From Thiomargarita sp. (GTDB lineage Bacteria; Pseudomonadota; Gammaproteobacteria; Beggiatoales; Beggiatoaceae), in the NCBI GenBank assembly GCA_020721025.1, contig DYNO01000075.1:5526-14291 (forward strand): DNA of 8,766 bases, written 5' to 3'. The notes under the pieces are model-generated. The model ran no database searches. It was not told where the DNA came from and was given only the letters and a program-made list of their open reading frames with translations. Positions 1 to 5,660 of this stretch are shown here, piece by piece. How positions within the stretch are numbered: the stretch's first letter is position 1; every line of letters starts with the position of its first letter. The position numbers and the translations under genes were made by a program.

Positions 1-360
1 CAAGTCACTGAAGCCATTGGCTTGATGGGCGGTTTGAAAGGACCAGCAGAAGAATTTGCAGGTTCTAACGGTATATGGCCTTATGCAAGTTCATTAACGA
101 TGAAGACTGGTGGTAAAAACACCACTTTATTGGCACCTGTGGGTGGTGGAGTTGCTTTTGCTAAAAGTGCTATCATGGGCTTTAAAATTAAGATGGCAAA
201 AATTGGTACTACCGGTTGGGTTGGCTTGCAATGCGAACCTGTTGAAGATCCAACAACCAAAGCTATGAAAGGTTGCGGTTGGAAATGCGGTAAGGCAGCT
301 GGTTCTGACTTGTCCGAAGGTTATCTGCCTTCTTCTTGCAAAGATAAACTTGGCATCTAG
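1..360 (+). CDS. pilA: Type IV pilin, C-terminal part (5' end outside window)
   Basis: The frame is open from the first base and ends at TAG 358-360, giving 119 residues of a longer protein. The first residues (QVTEAIGLMGGLKGPAEEF, then NGIWP) match the end of the alpha1 helix and the following turn of type IVa major pilins, where a QVTEG-like stretch and a 'NG.WP' motif are usual. The last residues (EGYLPSSCKDKL) match the classic end of the pilin D-region. Family members are inner-membrane prepilins, cleaved by PilD and polymerised into pili for twitching, adhesion or DNA uptake. The N-terminal prepilin motif that would prove this is not in the window. Four cysteines are present (codons at 232, 274, 286 and 337), whereas most type IVa pilins have one disulfide-bonded pair. 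A terminator follows about 80 bases downstream, so this ends a transcription unit. The assignment as a pilin is fairly firm; major versus minor pilin is open. Confidence 0.75.
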   Translation, partial: QVTEAIGLMGGLKGPAEEFAGSNGIWPYASSLTMKTGGKNTTLLAPVGGGVAFAKSAIMGFKIKMAKIGTTGWVGLQCEPVEDPTTKAMKGCGWKCGKAAGSDLSEGYLPSSCKDKLGI

Positions 361-440
361 TCTTCAATTGCGAGAGGCATCTTCATAGATTGTTATCTCA
401 CTCCTAGTGTCTCTCTAAGCAATAAATAGTCCAAAATAGA

Positions 441-478
441 AAACCCGCTCACCTAATTTTTAGGAAGTGGGTTTTTTA
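441..478 (+). terminator. Rho-independent terminator after the pilin gene
   Basis: An imperfect hairpin has left arm AAACCCGCTCACCTAA and right arm TTAGGAAGTGGGTTT, with a few mismatches in the middle and a very small loop. It runs directly into a T-rich tail (GTTTTTTATT). It lies about 80 bases after the pilin stop codon and before the next gene on the same strand, so it separates the two transcription units. Confidence 0.8.
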
Positions 479-520
479 TTGTCAAAAATCAATAGAGATG
501 CTTAAAAAGCAGGAAGTTCT

Positions 521-1033
521 ATGTTTGAAAATATTCGGGAAGATTGGCGTACCCATGATCGTGACATCACCCGGCAGGGATTTTGGGTCATGCTGGTTTA
601 TCGTTTTGGGCGATGGCGATATGGAATTAAATCACGCCTGCTCCGTTTACCATTCTCTTTCTTATACAAGTTATTGTTTGTGATGGTGCAAATTCTCACC
701 GGAATTGAACTGCCTTGTGAAGTCACTTTGGGACGACGCTTTAAAATTGAACATTTTGGCGGGATAATTATCAGTGGCGATGCTGTCTTTGGTGACGATG
801 TGGTTATTCGTAATGGGGTAACTGTGGGATTGCGACATACTGGGGTGCGAGGTTCGCCAGTGATGGGAAATCATGTGGATATTGGGGCGGGTGCAAAAAT
901 TTTAGGAAATATTCGGATTGGTAATAACGTTTCTATTGGTGCGAATGCGGTGGTTATCAGCGATATTCCCGATAATTATATTGCTGTCGGTGTGCCGGCG
1001 CGACTCATTCCCAAAAAAATTTCAACCGAGTAA
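521..1033 (+). CDS. Serine acetyltransferase-like hexapeptide-repeat O-acetyltransferase
   Basis: A 170-residue protein with a short helical N-terminus (about 1-65, starting MFENIREDW as in serine acetyltransferases) and a left-handed beta-helix of hexapeptide repeats (about 66-165) ending in VGVPARLIPKK, the usual acetyl-CoA-binding end of this family. Expected chemistry is acetyl transfer from acetyl-CoA to a hydroxyl. It is much shorter than CysE of E. coli (about 270 residues). The catalytic 'DH' pair of CysE reads E77-H78 here (IEHFGG), and the second histidine of the CysE 'GDRHP' motif is missing (GVRGSPVMG, 108-116). It may therefore be one of the short paralogues found in polysaccharide clusters, acetylating a sugar, rather than the cysteine-pathway enzyme. 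The ATG at 521 has AGGAAG four bases upstream. The overlapping ORF from 498 is in another frame and shows no family signature. It appears to be transcribed alone. Confidence 0.85.
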   Translation: MFENIREDWRTHDRDITRQGFWVMLVYRFGRWRYGIKSRLLRLPFSFLYKLLFVMVQILTGIELPCEVTLGRRFKIEHFGGIIISGDAVFGDDVVIRNGVTVGLRHTGVRGSPVMGNHVDIGAGAKILGNIRIGNNVSIGANAVVISDIPDNYIAVGVPARLIPKKISTE

Positions 1034-1174
1034 CCGGAATGATTGCAATCTACAATTTAAAAACCATTGAATTATCATAAAGTTGACGTTGATTGAAATC
1101 AAAAATAGTTGGAGTTTAGCCAAAATGATTCGCATTATTCAACGTTGGTACAAAATAAAGCTAATTCAGACACA

Positions 1175-1207
1175 CCTCGCGGGAGATAATTTCCCACGAG
1201 GTTTTAT
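1175..1207. terminator. Hairpin between convergent genes, probable terminator
   Basis: CCTCGCGGGA (1175-1184) and TCCCACGAGG (1192-1201) form a 10-base-pair stem around a short AT-rich loop. On the + strand one position is a C/A mismatch and the stem is followed by TTTTAT, a weak terminator tail for the acetyltransferase gene. On the - strand the same position is a G-U wobble, so the stem is complete, but no U-run follows. It lies just past the 3' end of yqeY, where a shared terminator is expected. Confidence 0.5.
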
Positions 1208-1221
1208 CGACATCATGGTGA

Positions 1222-1677
1222 TTAACTCAACTGCTTTTTCACCAAATCACTGACAACTTTCATATCGGCTCGTCCTTGCATTTGGGGACGAATGATATTC
1301 ATGACTTTTCCCATATCCTTGGCTGAATTCGCACCTGTTTCTGCTATCGCCTGCTGCACCACCGCCACAATCTCAGCTTCACTCATCTGTTGTGGCATAT
1401 ACTGTTGCAATACAGTGACTTCAAATCTTTCTTGCGCTGCCAAATCTTCACGCGCCGCTTTTTCGTATTGTTCGATAGATTCACGCCGTTGTTTGAGCAT
1501 TTTGTCTAATACAACAACAACTTGATTATCATCTAAAGTGATACGTTCATCAACTTCGCGTTGTTTAATCGCGGCTAAAATCAGACGAATCACGCCCAAT
1601 CGTTGTTTCTCGCCGGCGCGCATCGCCGCTTTCATATCTTCTTGAATGCGTTGCTTAAGCGTGAGGGAATCAGACAT
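1222..1677 (-). CDS. yqeY: YqeY/GatB-like domain protein
   Basis: A 151-residue protein matching the YqeY family along its full length (usual size about 147-151). The signature start LKQRIQEDMKAAMRAGEKQR is followed by LGVIRLILAAIKQREVD and the C-terminal domain with the typical LQQYMPQQMSEAEI and KDMGKVM segments. The C-terminal part resembles the tRNA-binding domain of GatB, the amidotransferase subunit that makes Gln-tRNA(Gln). A role in tRNA amidation or binding is assumed for the family but not established. It begins two bases after the rpsU stop codon, so the pair is almost certainly one transcript with translational coupling. In many gammaproteobacteria dnaG and rpoD follow. Here the next gene converges from the other strand, so that part of the macromolecular-synthesis operon lies elsewhere. 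Confidence 0.93.
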   Translation of the reverse strand: MSDSLTLKQRIQEDMKAAMRAGEKQRLGVIRLILAAIKQREVDERITLDDNQVVVVLDKMLKQRRESIEQYEKAAREDLAAQERFEVTVLQQYMPQQMSEAEIVAVVQQAIAETGANSAKDMGKVMNIIRPQMQGRADMKVVSDLVKKQLS

Positions 1678-1679
1678 AA

Positions 1680-1895
1680 TTAGTAATGACGTTCTCTTTG
1701 CAAAGTTTCGCGCGCGGCTTTTTTCAGATGGCGTTTCACGGCGGCGGCGGCTTTGCGTTTGCGGATGGAGGTCGGTTTTTCGTAGAATTCACGGCGGTGA
1801 ACTTCGGCTAAGATGCCCGCTTTTTCGCAAGCACGTTTAAAACGACGAATCGCAACTTCAAATGGTTCATTTTCTTTAACACGAACATTAGGCAT
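1680..1895 (-). CDS. rpsU: 30S ribosomal protein bS21
   Basis: This is a full-length 71-residue bS21, a small basic protein of the 30S subunit platform that takes part in early initiation steps near the anti-Shine-Dalgarno end of 16S rRNA. The hallmark stretches are present: VKENEPFEVAIRRFKRACEK, AEVHRREFYEKP and a very basic C-terminal half (RKRKAAAAVKRHLKKAARE). The ATG is preceded by a strong AGGAGG (complement of 1907-1912) at an 11-base spacing. The promoter at 1954-1982 gives a leader of roughly 50 bases. It is the first gene of an rpsU-yqeY unit. The protein is canonical, with nothing missing. Confidence 0.97.
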   Translation of the reverse strand: MPNVRVKENEPFEVAIRRFKRACEKAGILAEVHRREFYEKPTSIRKRKAAAAVKRHLKKAARETLQRERHY

Positions 1896-1953
1896 TGAAA
1901 GTATTGCCTCCTAGAAAGTTAAGTGGAACTTGATAATTGTCTGTAAACTTTTC

Positions 1954-1982
1954 ATTTTAGCATTTACTTGGCGGTAAGGCAA
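1954..1982 (-). promoter_or_regulatory. Sigma70-type promoter of rpsU-yqeY
   Basis: On the - strand TTGCCT (1977-1982) and TAAAAT (1954-1959) are separated by exactly 17 bases. Transcription would start near 1947, about 50 bases before the rpsU start codon. It lies in the 157-base gap between the fumarase and rpsU genes, so rpsU does not depend on readthrough from fumarase. Confidence 0.7.
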
Positions 1983-2052
1983 AATAAAAATCAGAGACGG
2001 ATCATTTTAACCTGCCAGATGGGAAAATTTGACCGGTTGTTTGCTAATGAAA

Positions 2053-3573
2053 TTACGCAACCACCGGGATTTTACCGATTTTTGCTTGCCACTTTGCTGG
2101 TTCTGTGTTGTGCACCGAAATTCCTTGTGAATCAACGGCGACGGTGACCGGCATGTCTTGCACTTCAAACTCGTGAATTGCTTCCATTCCCAAATCTTCA
2201 AATGCAACCACGCGAGATGAGCGAATTGCCTTAGACACCAAGTACGCCGCGCCACCCACTGCCATCAAATACACAGCTTTATGTTTCTTAATTGCAGCAA
2301 TTCCAGCATCTCCCCGTTCAGATTTACCGATCATGCCGATGAGTCCGGTTTTTGCCAACATCATTTCAGTGAATTTATCCATCCGAGTCGCAGTGGTTGG
2401 ACCGGCGGGTCCCACCACTTCATTACGCACCGGATCGACGGGGCCCACGTAGTAAATAAAACGATTATTGAAATCAATTTCTGGCGGTAATGTGCCCCCA
2501 CTGGCGAAAATATCGGCAATTCGTTTGTGTGCTGCATCTCGCCCGGTCAATAACTTACCGCTTAATAACAGCCGTTCACCCGGTTGCCATTGGGCGATTT
2601 CTTCACGAGTCACGGTGTTTAAATTGACCCGCCGGGTGTCTGCCCCCACTTCCCATGTAATTTGTGGATAATCAGACAATTTTGGCGGCGTTAAGGTTGC
2701 CGGACCAATACCATCAAGCACAAAATGAGCATGACGAGTGGCAGCACAGTTGGGAATCATTGCCACAGGGAGCGAAGCCGCGTGGGTTGGATAATCCAAA
2801 ATTTTCACGTCCAAAACCGTCGTTAAACCGCCCAATCCCTGCGCTCCGATGCCGAGTGCATTGACTTTTTCGTATAATTCGAGCCGTAATTCTTCCACAC
2901 GATTTTTAGCACCACGGGCTTTTAATTCATGAATATCAATGGATTGCATCAAAGATTCTTTTGCCAATAACATCGCTTTTTCTGGCGTGCCCCCAATGCC
3001 CAATCCTAAAATTCCCGGTGGACACCAACCCGCCCCCATCGTTGGTACTGTTTTCAGCACCCAATCGACAATGCTATCACTGGGATTTAACATGACTAAT
3101 TTTGATTTATTTTCCGAACCGCCACCCTTAGCTGCAACGTGGACATCGACTTCATCACCGGCGACAATTTCCATGTGAACCACTGCTGGCGTATTGTCCT
3201 TGGTATTTTTGCGAGTTCCGGCGGGATCATTCAAAATCGACGCACGTAACGCATTGTCTGGATTCATATACGCGCGGCGCACGCCCTCGTTGACCATTTC
3301 TATGATATCCATGTCAGTTTCCCAACGCACCTTCATTCCTACTTTTAAAAACACCACCGCAATTCCAGTATCTTGGCAAATCGGGCGTTTACCTTCCGCA
3401 CACATCCGAGAATTGATCAGAATTTGCGCCATTGCATCTTTTGCCGCTTGCGATTCTTCTTGTTGATAGGCTTTCGCAAGAGCTTGAATATAATCAGTGG
3501 GATGGTAGTAGGAAATAAATTGAAACGCGTCAGCAATGCTTTCGATAAAATCTTGTTGTCTGATGATGGTCAT
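2053..3573 (-). CDS. fumA: Fumarate hydratase, class I ([4Fe-4S], FumA/FumB type)
   Basis: The protein has 506 residues from the preferred start and catalyses the reversible hydration of fumarate to L-malate in the cytoplasmic TCA cycle. The N-terminal catalytic domain (about 10-285) carries the three cysteines expected to bind the oxygen-sensitive [4Fe-4S] cluster: C66 (RPICQDTG), C184 (GAGWCPPG) and C276 (IPNCAATRHAHF). The C-terminal fumarase beta domain (about 290-495) includes VGPAGPTTATRMDKF. Both parts are fused in one chain, as in gammaproteobacterial FumA, rather than split into subunits. An in-frame ATG at 3609 would add 12 residues, but it lies only five bases downstream of the -10 (3614-3619), at about the expected transcription start. 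The ATG at 3573 has GGAAGG four bases upstream and gives the usual N-terminus (MTIIRQQDF). The gene appears to be a single-gene unit. Confidence 0.95.
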   Translation of the reverse strand: MTIIRQQDFIESIADAFQFISYYHPTDYIQALAKAYQQEESQAAKDAMAQILINSRMCAEGKRPICQDTGIAVVFLKVGMKVRWETDMDIIEMVNEGVRRAYMNPDNALRASILNDPAGTRKNTKDNTPAVVHMEIVAGDEVDVHVAAKGGGSENKSKLVMLNPSDSIVDWVLKTVPTMGAGWCPPGILGLGIGGTPEKAMLLAKESLMQSIDIHELKARGAKNRVEELRLELYEKVNALGIGAQGLGGLTTVLDVKILDYPTHAASLPVAMIPNCAATRHAHFVLDGIGPATLTPPKLSDYPQITWEVGADTRRVNLNTVTREEIAQWQPGERLLLSGKLLTGRDAAHKRIADIFASGGTLPPEIDFNNRFIYYVGPVDPVRNEVVGPAGPTTATRMDKFTEMMLAKTGLIGMIGKSERGDAGIAAIKKHKAVYLMAVGGAAYLVSKAIRSSRVVAFEDLGMEAIHEFEVQDMPVTVAVDSQGISVHNTEPAKWQAKIGKIPVVA

Positions 3574-3613
3574 AAAACCTTCCGCTTGGACGTAGAACGT
3601 GAGAGACACGGCT

Positions 3614-3619
3614 ATTATA
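3614..3619 (-). promoter_or_regulatory. -10 element of the fumarase promoter
   Basis: A perfect TATAAT on the - strand lies 40 bases upstream of the preferred fumarase start. No good -35 is visible at 16-18 bases upstream, so an activator may be needed or the -35 is weak. Transcription would start near 3607, leaving room for the GGAAGG ribosome-binding site at 3578-3583. Confidence 0.55.
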
Positions 3620-3788
3620 GTGGAAACCGTGCTGTGAAGTTATCTGGTCACGCTTTTTCGGGTAGGAATGATGTTGTTGATGAATTACATCTGATCAAAA
3701 TGGAAGATAAGAGAAATTAGGAATGATTACATGAACTTGTCGCAATTCAGAAATGTTGCTGTGTTAAAACATGAATTACTTGGAAAAT

Positions 3789-3828
3789 CAACCGGTTGGA
3801 AATAAACATTTAACGTAACAACCGGTTG
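3789..3828. repeat. Paired 10-base palindromes CAACCGGTTG; possible nifW terminator or operator
   Basis: The perfect palindrome CAACCGGTTG occurs at 3789-3798 and again at 3819-3828, 30 bases apart, each followed on the + strand by a related GGAAAT or GAAAT. The two copies can pair with each other. On the - strand, starting 22 bases after the nifW stop codon, they make an 11-base-pair stem with a 20-base loop followed by ATTTTCC, which would serve as a weak terminator. The same spacing also suits a tandem binding site for a dimeric regulator, placed about 170 bases upstream of the fumarase -10. The core ACCGGTTG recurs at 2032-2039. The rest of the 3620-3850 gap shows nothing recognisable. 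Confidence 0.5.
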
Positions 3829-3850
3829 AAATTTAAATGGAATTTGAAAA

Positions 3851-4165
3851 CTATCTACGCAATGAATCGACAGAAATTTTTACTTCTTGTGGTTCATCCC
3901 GCCGAAATATTTTGAACACTTTCTCGGTCTGTGCATTTGAATCCACAAAATCTTGATAGGCTTGCTGCAACAGGCGGGTGTAAGTGGCGTGTTTTTCGGC
4001 TTCGTCTGTCAATTGATTGGGTTTTTCCCGCGACAGATAGTCATGAAAACGCTGCAAAATGTGCAACCGATATACTTTCACGCGCTCGGCATCGTAGGCA
4101 ATCTGAAAGAAATCTAAAAAATCTTCCGCAGAAACCAAATCTTGCATGTCTTCATCTAAACTCAT
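3851..4165 (-). CDS. nifW: Nitrogenase-stabilizing/protective protein NifW
   Basis: A 104-residue protein whose body matches the NifW family: SAEDFLDFFQIAYD (12-25), a central RLHILQRFHDYL block (33-44) and AYQDFVDSNAQTEKVFKIF (69-87). NifW is a small cytoplasmic protein that associates with the MoFe protein of nitrogenase and is linked to its maturation and protection from oxygen. Three ATG codons stand in a row (4171, 4168, 4165). GAAGGA (complement of 4172-4177) is six bases before the third, so 4165 is chosen. The longer frame to 4249 starts with TTG and adds sequence unlike the family. The gene lies 85 bases after the second solute-binding-protein gene, on the same strand. No other nif gene is visible, so nitrogen fixation by this organism is likely but its main nif cluster is elsewhere. 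Family recognition is by eye. Confidence 0.8.
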   Translation of the reverse strand: MSLDEDMQDLVSAEDFLDFFQIAYDAERVKVYRLHILQRFHDYLSREKPNQLTDEAEKHATYTRLLQQAYQDFVDSNAQTEKVFKIFRRDEPQEVKISVDSLRR

Positions 4166-4230
4166 CATCATTCCTTCAATTTTGGGGAGTGGGCGGTGTT
4201 CATCATTCGTAAGTGCAACATAGGAAAAAC

Positions 4231-4239
4231 ATTTTATCA
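4231..4239 (-). promoter_or_regulatory. Possible extended -10 in front of nifW
   Basis: The - strand reads TGATAAAAT in the gap between the second binding-protein gene and nifW, matching an extended -10 (TGnTAAAAT). No -35 is convincing. If used, it gives nifW a leader of about 60 bases. Otherwise nifW depends on readthrough from upstream. No sigma54 -24/-12 element, which many nif promoters use, was found here. Confidence 0.3.
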
Positions 4240-4247
4240 CCCCCGCC

Positions 4248-5531
4248 AATTTAATGCTTGTCGTTACGTTTCCAAATAACTAACAATTGTTCTAACACTT
4301 CCGCTTTCGGACGGGTAATCGTTGCCACATCCACTTTCACCACGCCTTTTTTGATCAGGTCAGAAAACTTGCTTTTTTCGTCCAAAATTGGCACATCAAG
4401 ATTGGCAGGACGGAACAAATATTCGTCACGCGCCACCAACTGCGCCGGCTTGCTGAGTAAGAAATCTTGGAATAATTTTGCGGCGTTACGATGCACATCG
4501 GTACTCCAAGGCACATCTAAAATGTAGTATGGATTGTCATTCCACACGCTACGAGTTGGATAAACAATTTTGATCTTGCCCCAACGTTTTTCAGCAGCTT
4601 CCATGTCAGACAACGCCAAATTTTCATAGACCACCACAGCATTGGTTTGCGTGGGTCCATGACGCAACATATCTTCCATCAATTTACCCGTGCTACTTTC
4701 TTCGGTCGTGATATTGCTTTGGGCTTTTGCCAACCAGGTTAAAAAACCTTCATCCATCACTTGCTCTGCTTTAATGCCACGTGATACATCAAGAAAATCG
4801 TATGCCATCAACGCCAAGGTCAACAAACCACTGTTAGAACTTGTAGGAATGGTATGTGCGAAAGTGAACATTCCCCATTCTGGTTTTTGAGCGATTGCCG
4901 TCCAGCCCGTTTTTTCTTCCAACGCGCTGGCAATGTTCTTAAAATTCATGTCATTATACTTGGCTGTGAAGGCGGTATAGCGATCTTCCCACATCACGAT
5001 CACCATCGGAGTTAATGCCAACGGAGCATCCGAGAAAATGGGGTCTTTACCGTCATGTTCTTTTTTCCACTTGTCAACCAGTAAATCTTGCACCAAACCG
5101 CTGGCGGGAGACCAGACGTGGATGCGTTTATCTTGTTTCAAAATGGCTTCGCTGCCTTCCACCGAACCCATGGGGATCAGGTTGATTTTGACATTTTTAC
5201 CTTCGGGAGTTTTCGCAAATTCCGCTGTTGCCCACTGCAACCATTTTTCCTTCTCGGTTCCGTAAGCCAAGCCAATTTCAACCATTTCCTTTGGTGCTAC
5301 GGCTTTCCAACCTTTTTGCGCGGTATCCTTGGTTTGAGTCCACATGTCGCTCATGGTTTTATTCCAATCATCGACCCAATCTGCATATCCGATAGAACTG
5401 AAGGTGAGCAAACTCGCCGCAACCAAACCTAAAGCTGCATTTCTTTGTAATGTCAGCATAAAATCTCCGTTGTTATCAATTTAAGTTCTCAAAACTAAAC
5501 ATTTTCATGTTTGTTTCGCAATTTTGCTGCA
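4248..5531 (-). repeat. Tandem gene duplication, copy B
   Basis: This segment matches 5661-6944 with an offset of 1413. Positions 4248-5393 are identical by eye to the other copy. The remaining 138 bases (5394-5531) carry ten differences, four at the 5' end of the gene and six in the leader. Similarity stops abruptly three bases after the stop codon on one side and at about the -10 region on the other. Confidence 0.9.
4251..5459 (-). CDS. Secreted extracellular solute-binding protein, copy B
   Basis: A 402-residue protein with a Sec signal peptide (LQRNAALGLVAASLLTF hydrophobic core, likely cut after GYA at 26/27, no lipobox cysteine), so it should be a soluble periplasmic protein. After a Trp-rich, probably helical stretch (27-60) comes a type II periplasmic-binding-protein fold resembling the SBP_bac_11 group. 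Recognisable pieces are IHVWSPASGLVQDLL, PLALTPMVIVMWEDR and KPEWGMFTFAHTIPTSSNSG, the pattern seen in binding proteins that accompany VWA-domain proteins. The ligand cannot be told from sequence. It is longer than ModA (about 250) and lacks PstS signatures. No permease or ATPase gene is in the window, so it may be an orphan receptor. GGAG lies five bases before the ATG. It differs from copy A by one residue (Ser16 instead of Gly16). Confidence 0.85.
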   Translation of the reverse strand: MLTLQRNAALGLVAASLLTFSSIGYADWVDDWNKTMSDMWTQTKDTAQKGWKAVAPKEMVEIGLAYGTEKEKWLQWATAEFAKTPEGKNVKINLIPMGSVEGSEAILKQDKRIHVWSPASGLVQDLLVDKWKKEHDGKDPIFSDAPLALTPMVIVMWEDRYTAFTAKYNDMNFKNIASALEEKTGWTAIAQKPEWGMFTFAHTIPTSSNSGLLTLALMAYDFLDVSRGIKAEQVMDEGFLTWLAKAQSNITTEESSTGKLMEDMLRHGPTQTNAVVVYENLALSDMEAAEKRWGKIKIVYPTRSVWNDNPYYILDVPWSTDVHRNAAKLFQDFLLSKPAQLVARDEYLFRPANLDVPILDEKSKFSDLIKKGVVKVDVATITRPKAEVLEQLLVIWKRNDKH

Positions 5532-5640
5532 TCAGTCGTTGTGCAGTTGAAACATTATTCAATTGATTTTACTGAAATATCTAAACATCATCAAAATACT
5601 AACTTTTTGAATCATGGGAGTCCTTTCCCAACGGCTGATG
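5530..5640. repeat. Imperfect 12-base inverted repeat bounding unique DNA between the copies
   Basis: CATCAGTCGTTG (5530-5541) and CAACGGCTGATG (5629-5640) are inverted copies with one mismatch, which becomes a G-U pair in + strand RNA. They enclose 87 bases found in neither flank of the duplication. The left arm begins exactly where similarity between the two gene copies ends (5531). No target-site duplication is visible outside the arms, and no coding sequence lies inside. Confidence 0.5.
5566..5594 (-). promoter_or_regulatory. Candidate promoter for binding-protein copy B
   Basis: TTGATG (5589-5594) and TAAAAT (5566-5571) on the - strand are separated by exactly 17 bases. Transcription would start near 5559, giving a leader of about 100 bases. 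It lies in the unique DNA between the inverted-repeat arms, so copy B could be expressed independently of copy A. Evidence is consensus match only. Confidence 0.45.
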
Positions 5641-5660
5641 AATCTTTCACCTATGAACGA

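Noticed and set aside
479..508. TTGTCA and TAAAAA as a promoter for the acetyltransferase gene
   Set aside because: Transcription would start at about the ribosome-binding site, leaving no usable leader.
1125..1253. A 42-residue + strand ORF with GGAG upstream between the acetyltransferase and yqeY
   Set aside because: It runs through the hairpin at 1175-1207 and overlaps the end of yqeY, and its composition is unremarkable.
3574..3609. Longer fumarase start at 3609
   Set aside because: It is only five bases downstream of the TATAAT at 3614-3619, at about the likely transcription start, and lacks a ribosome-binding site. 3573 has GGAAGG and the usual family N-terminus.
3373..3720. A 115-residue + strand ORF over the fumarase 5' end and promoter
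   Set aside because: It is antisense to a well-conserved gene and covers its promoter, with no family signature.
4166..4249. Upstream extension of nifW to a TTG start at 4249
   Set aside because: The extra 28 residues do not resemble NifW. The ATG at 4165 has a well-spaced GAAGGA, and the upstream DNA looks like a leader with a possible -10.
5088..5432. Antisense ORFs repeated identically in both binding-protein copies
   Set aside because: They are mirrored only because the genes are duplicated. They have no start signals or protein-like features.
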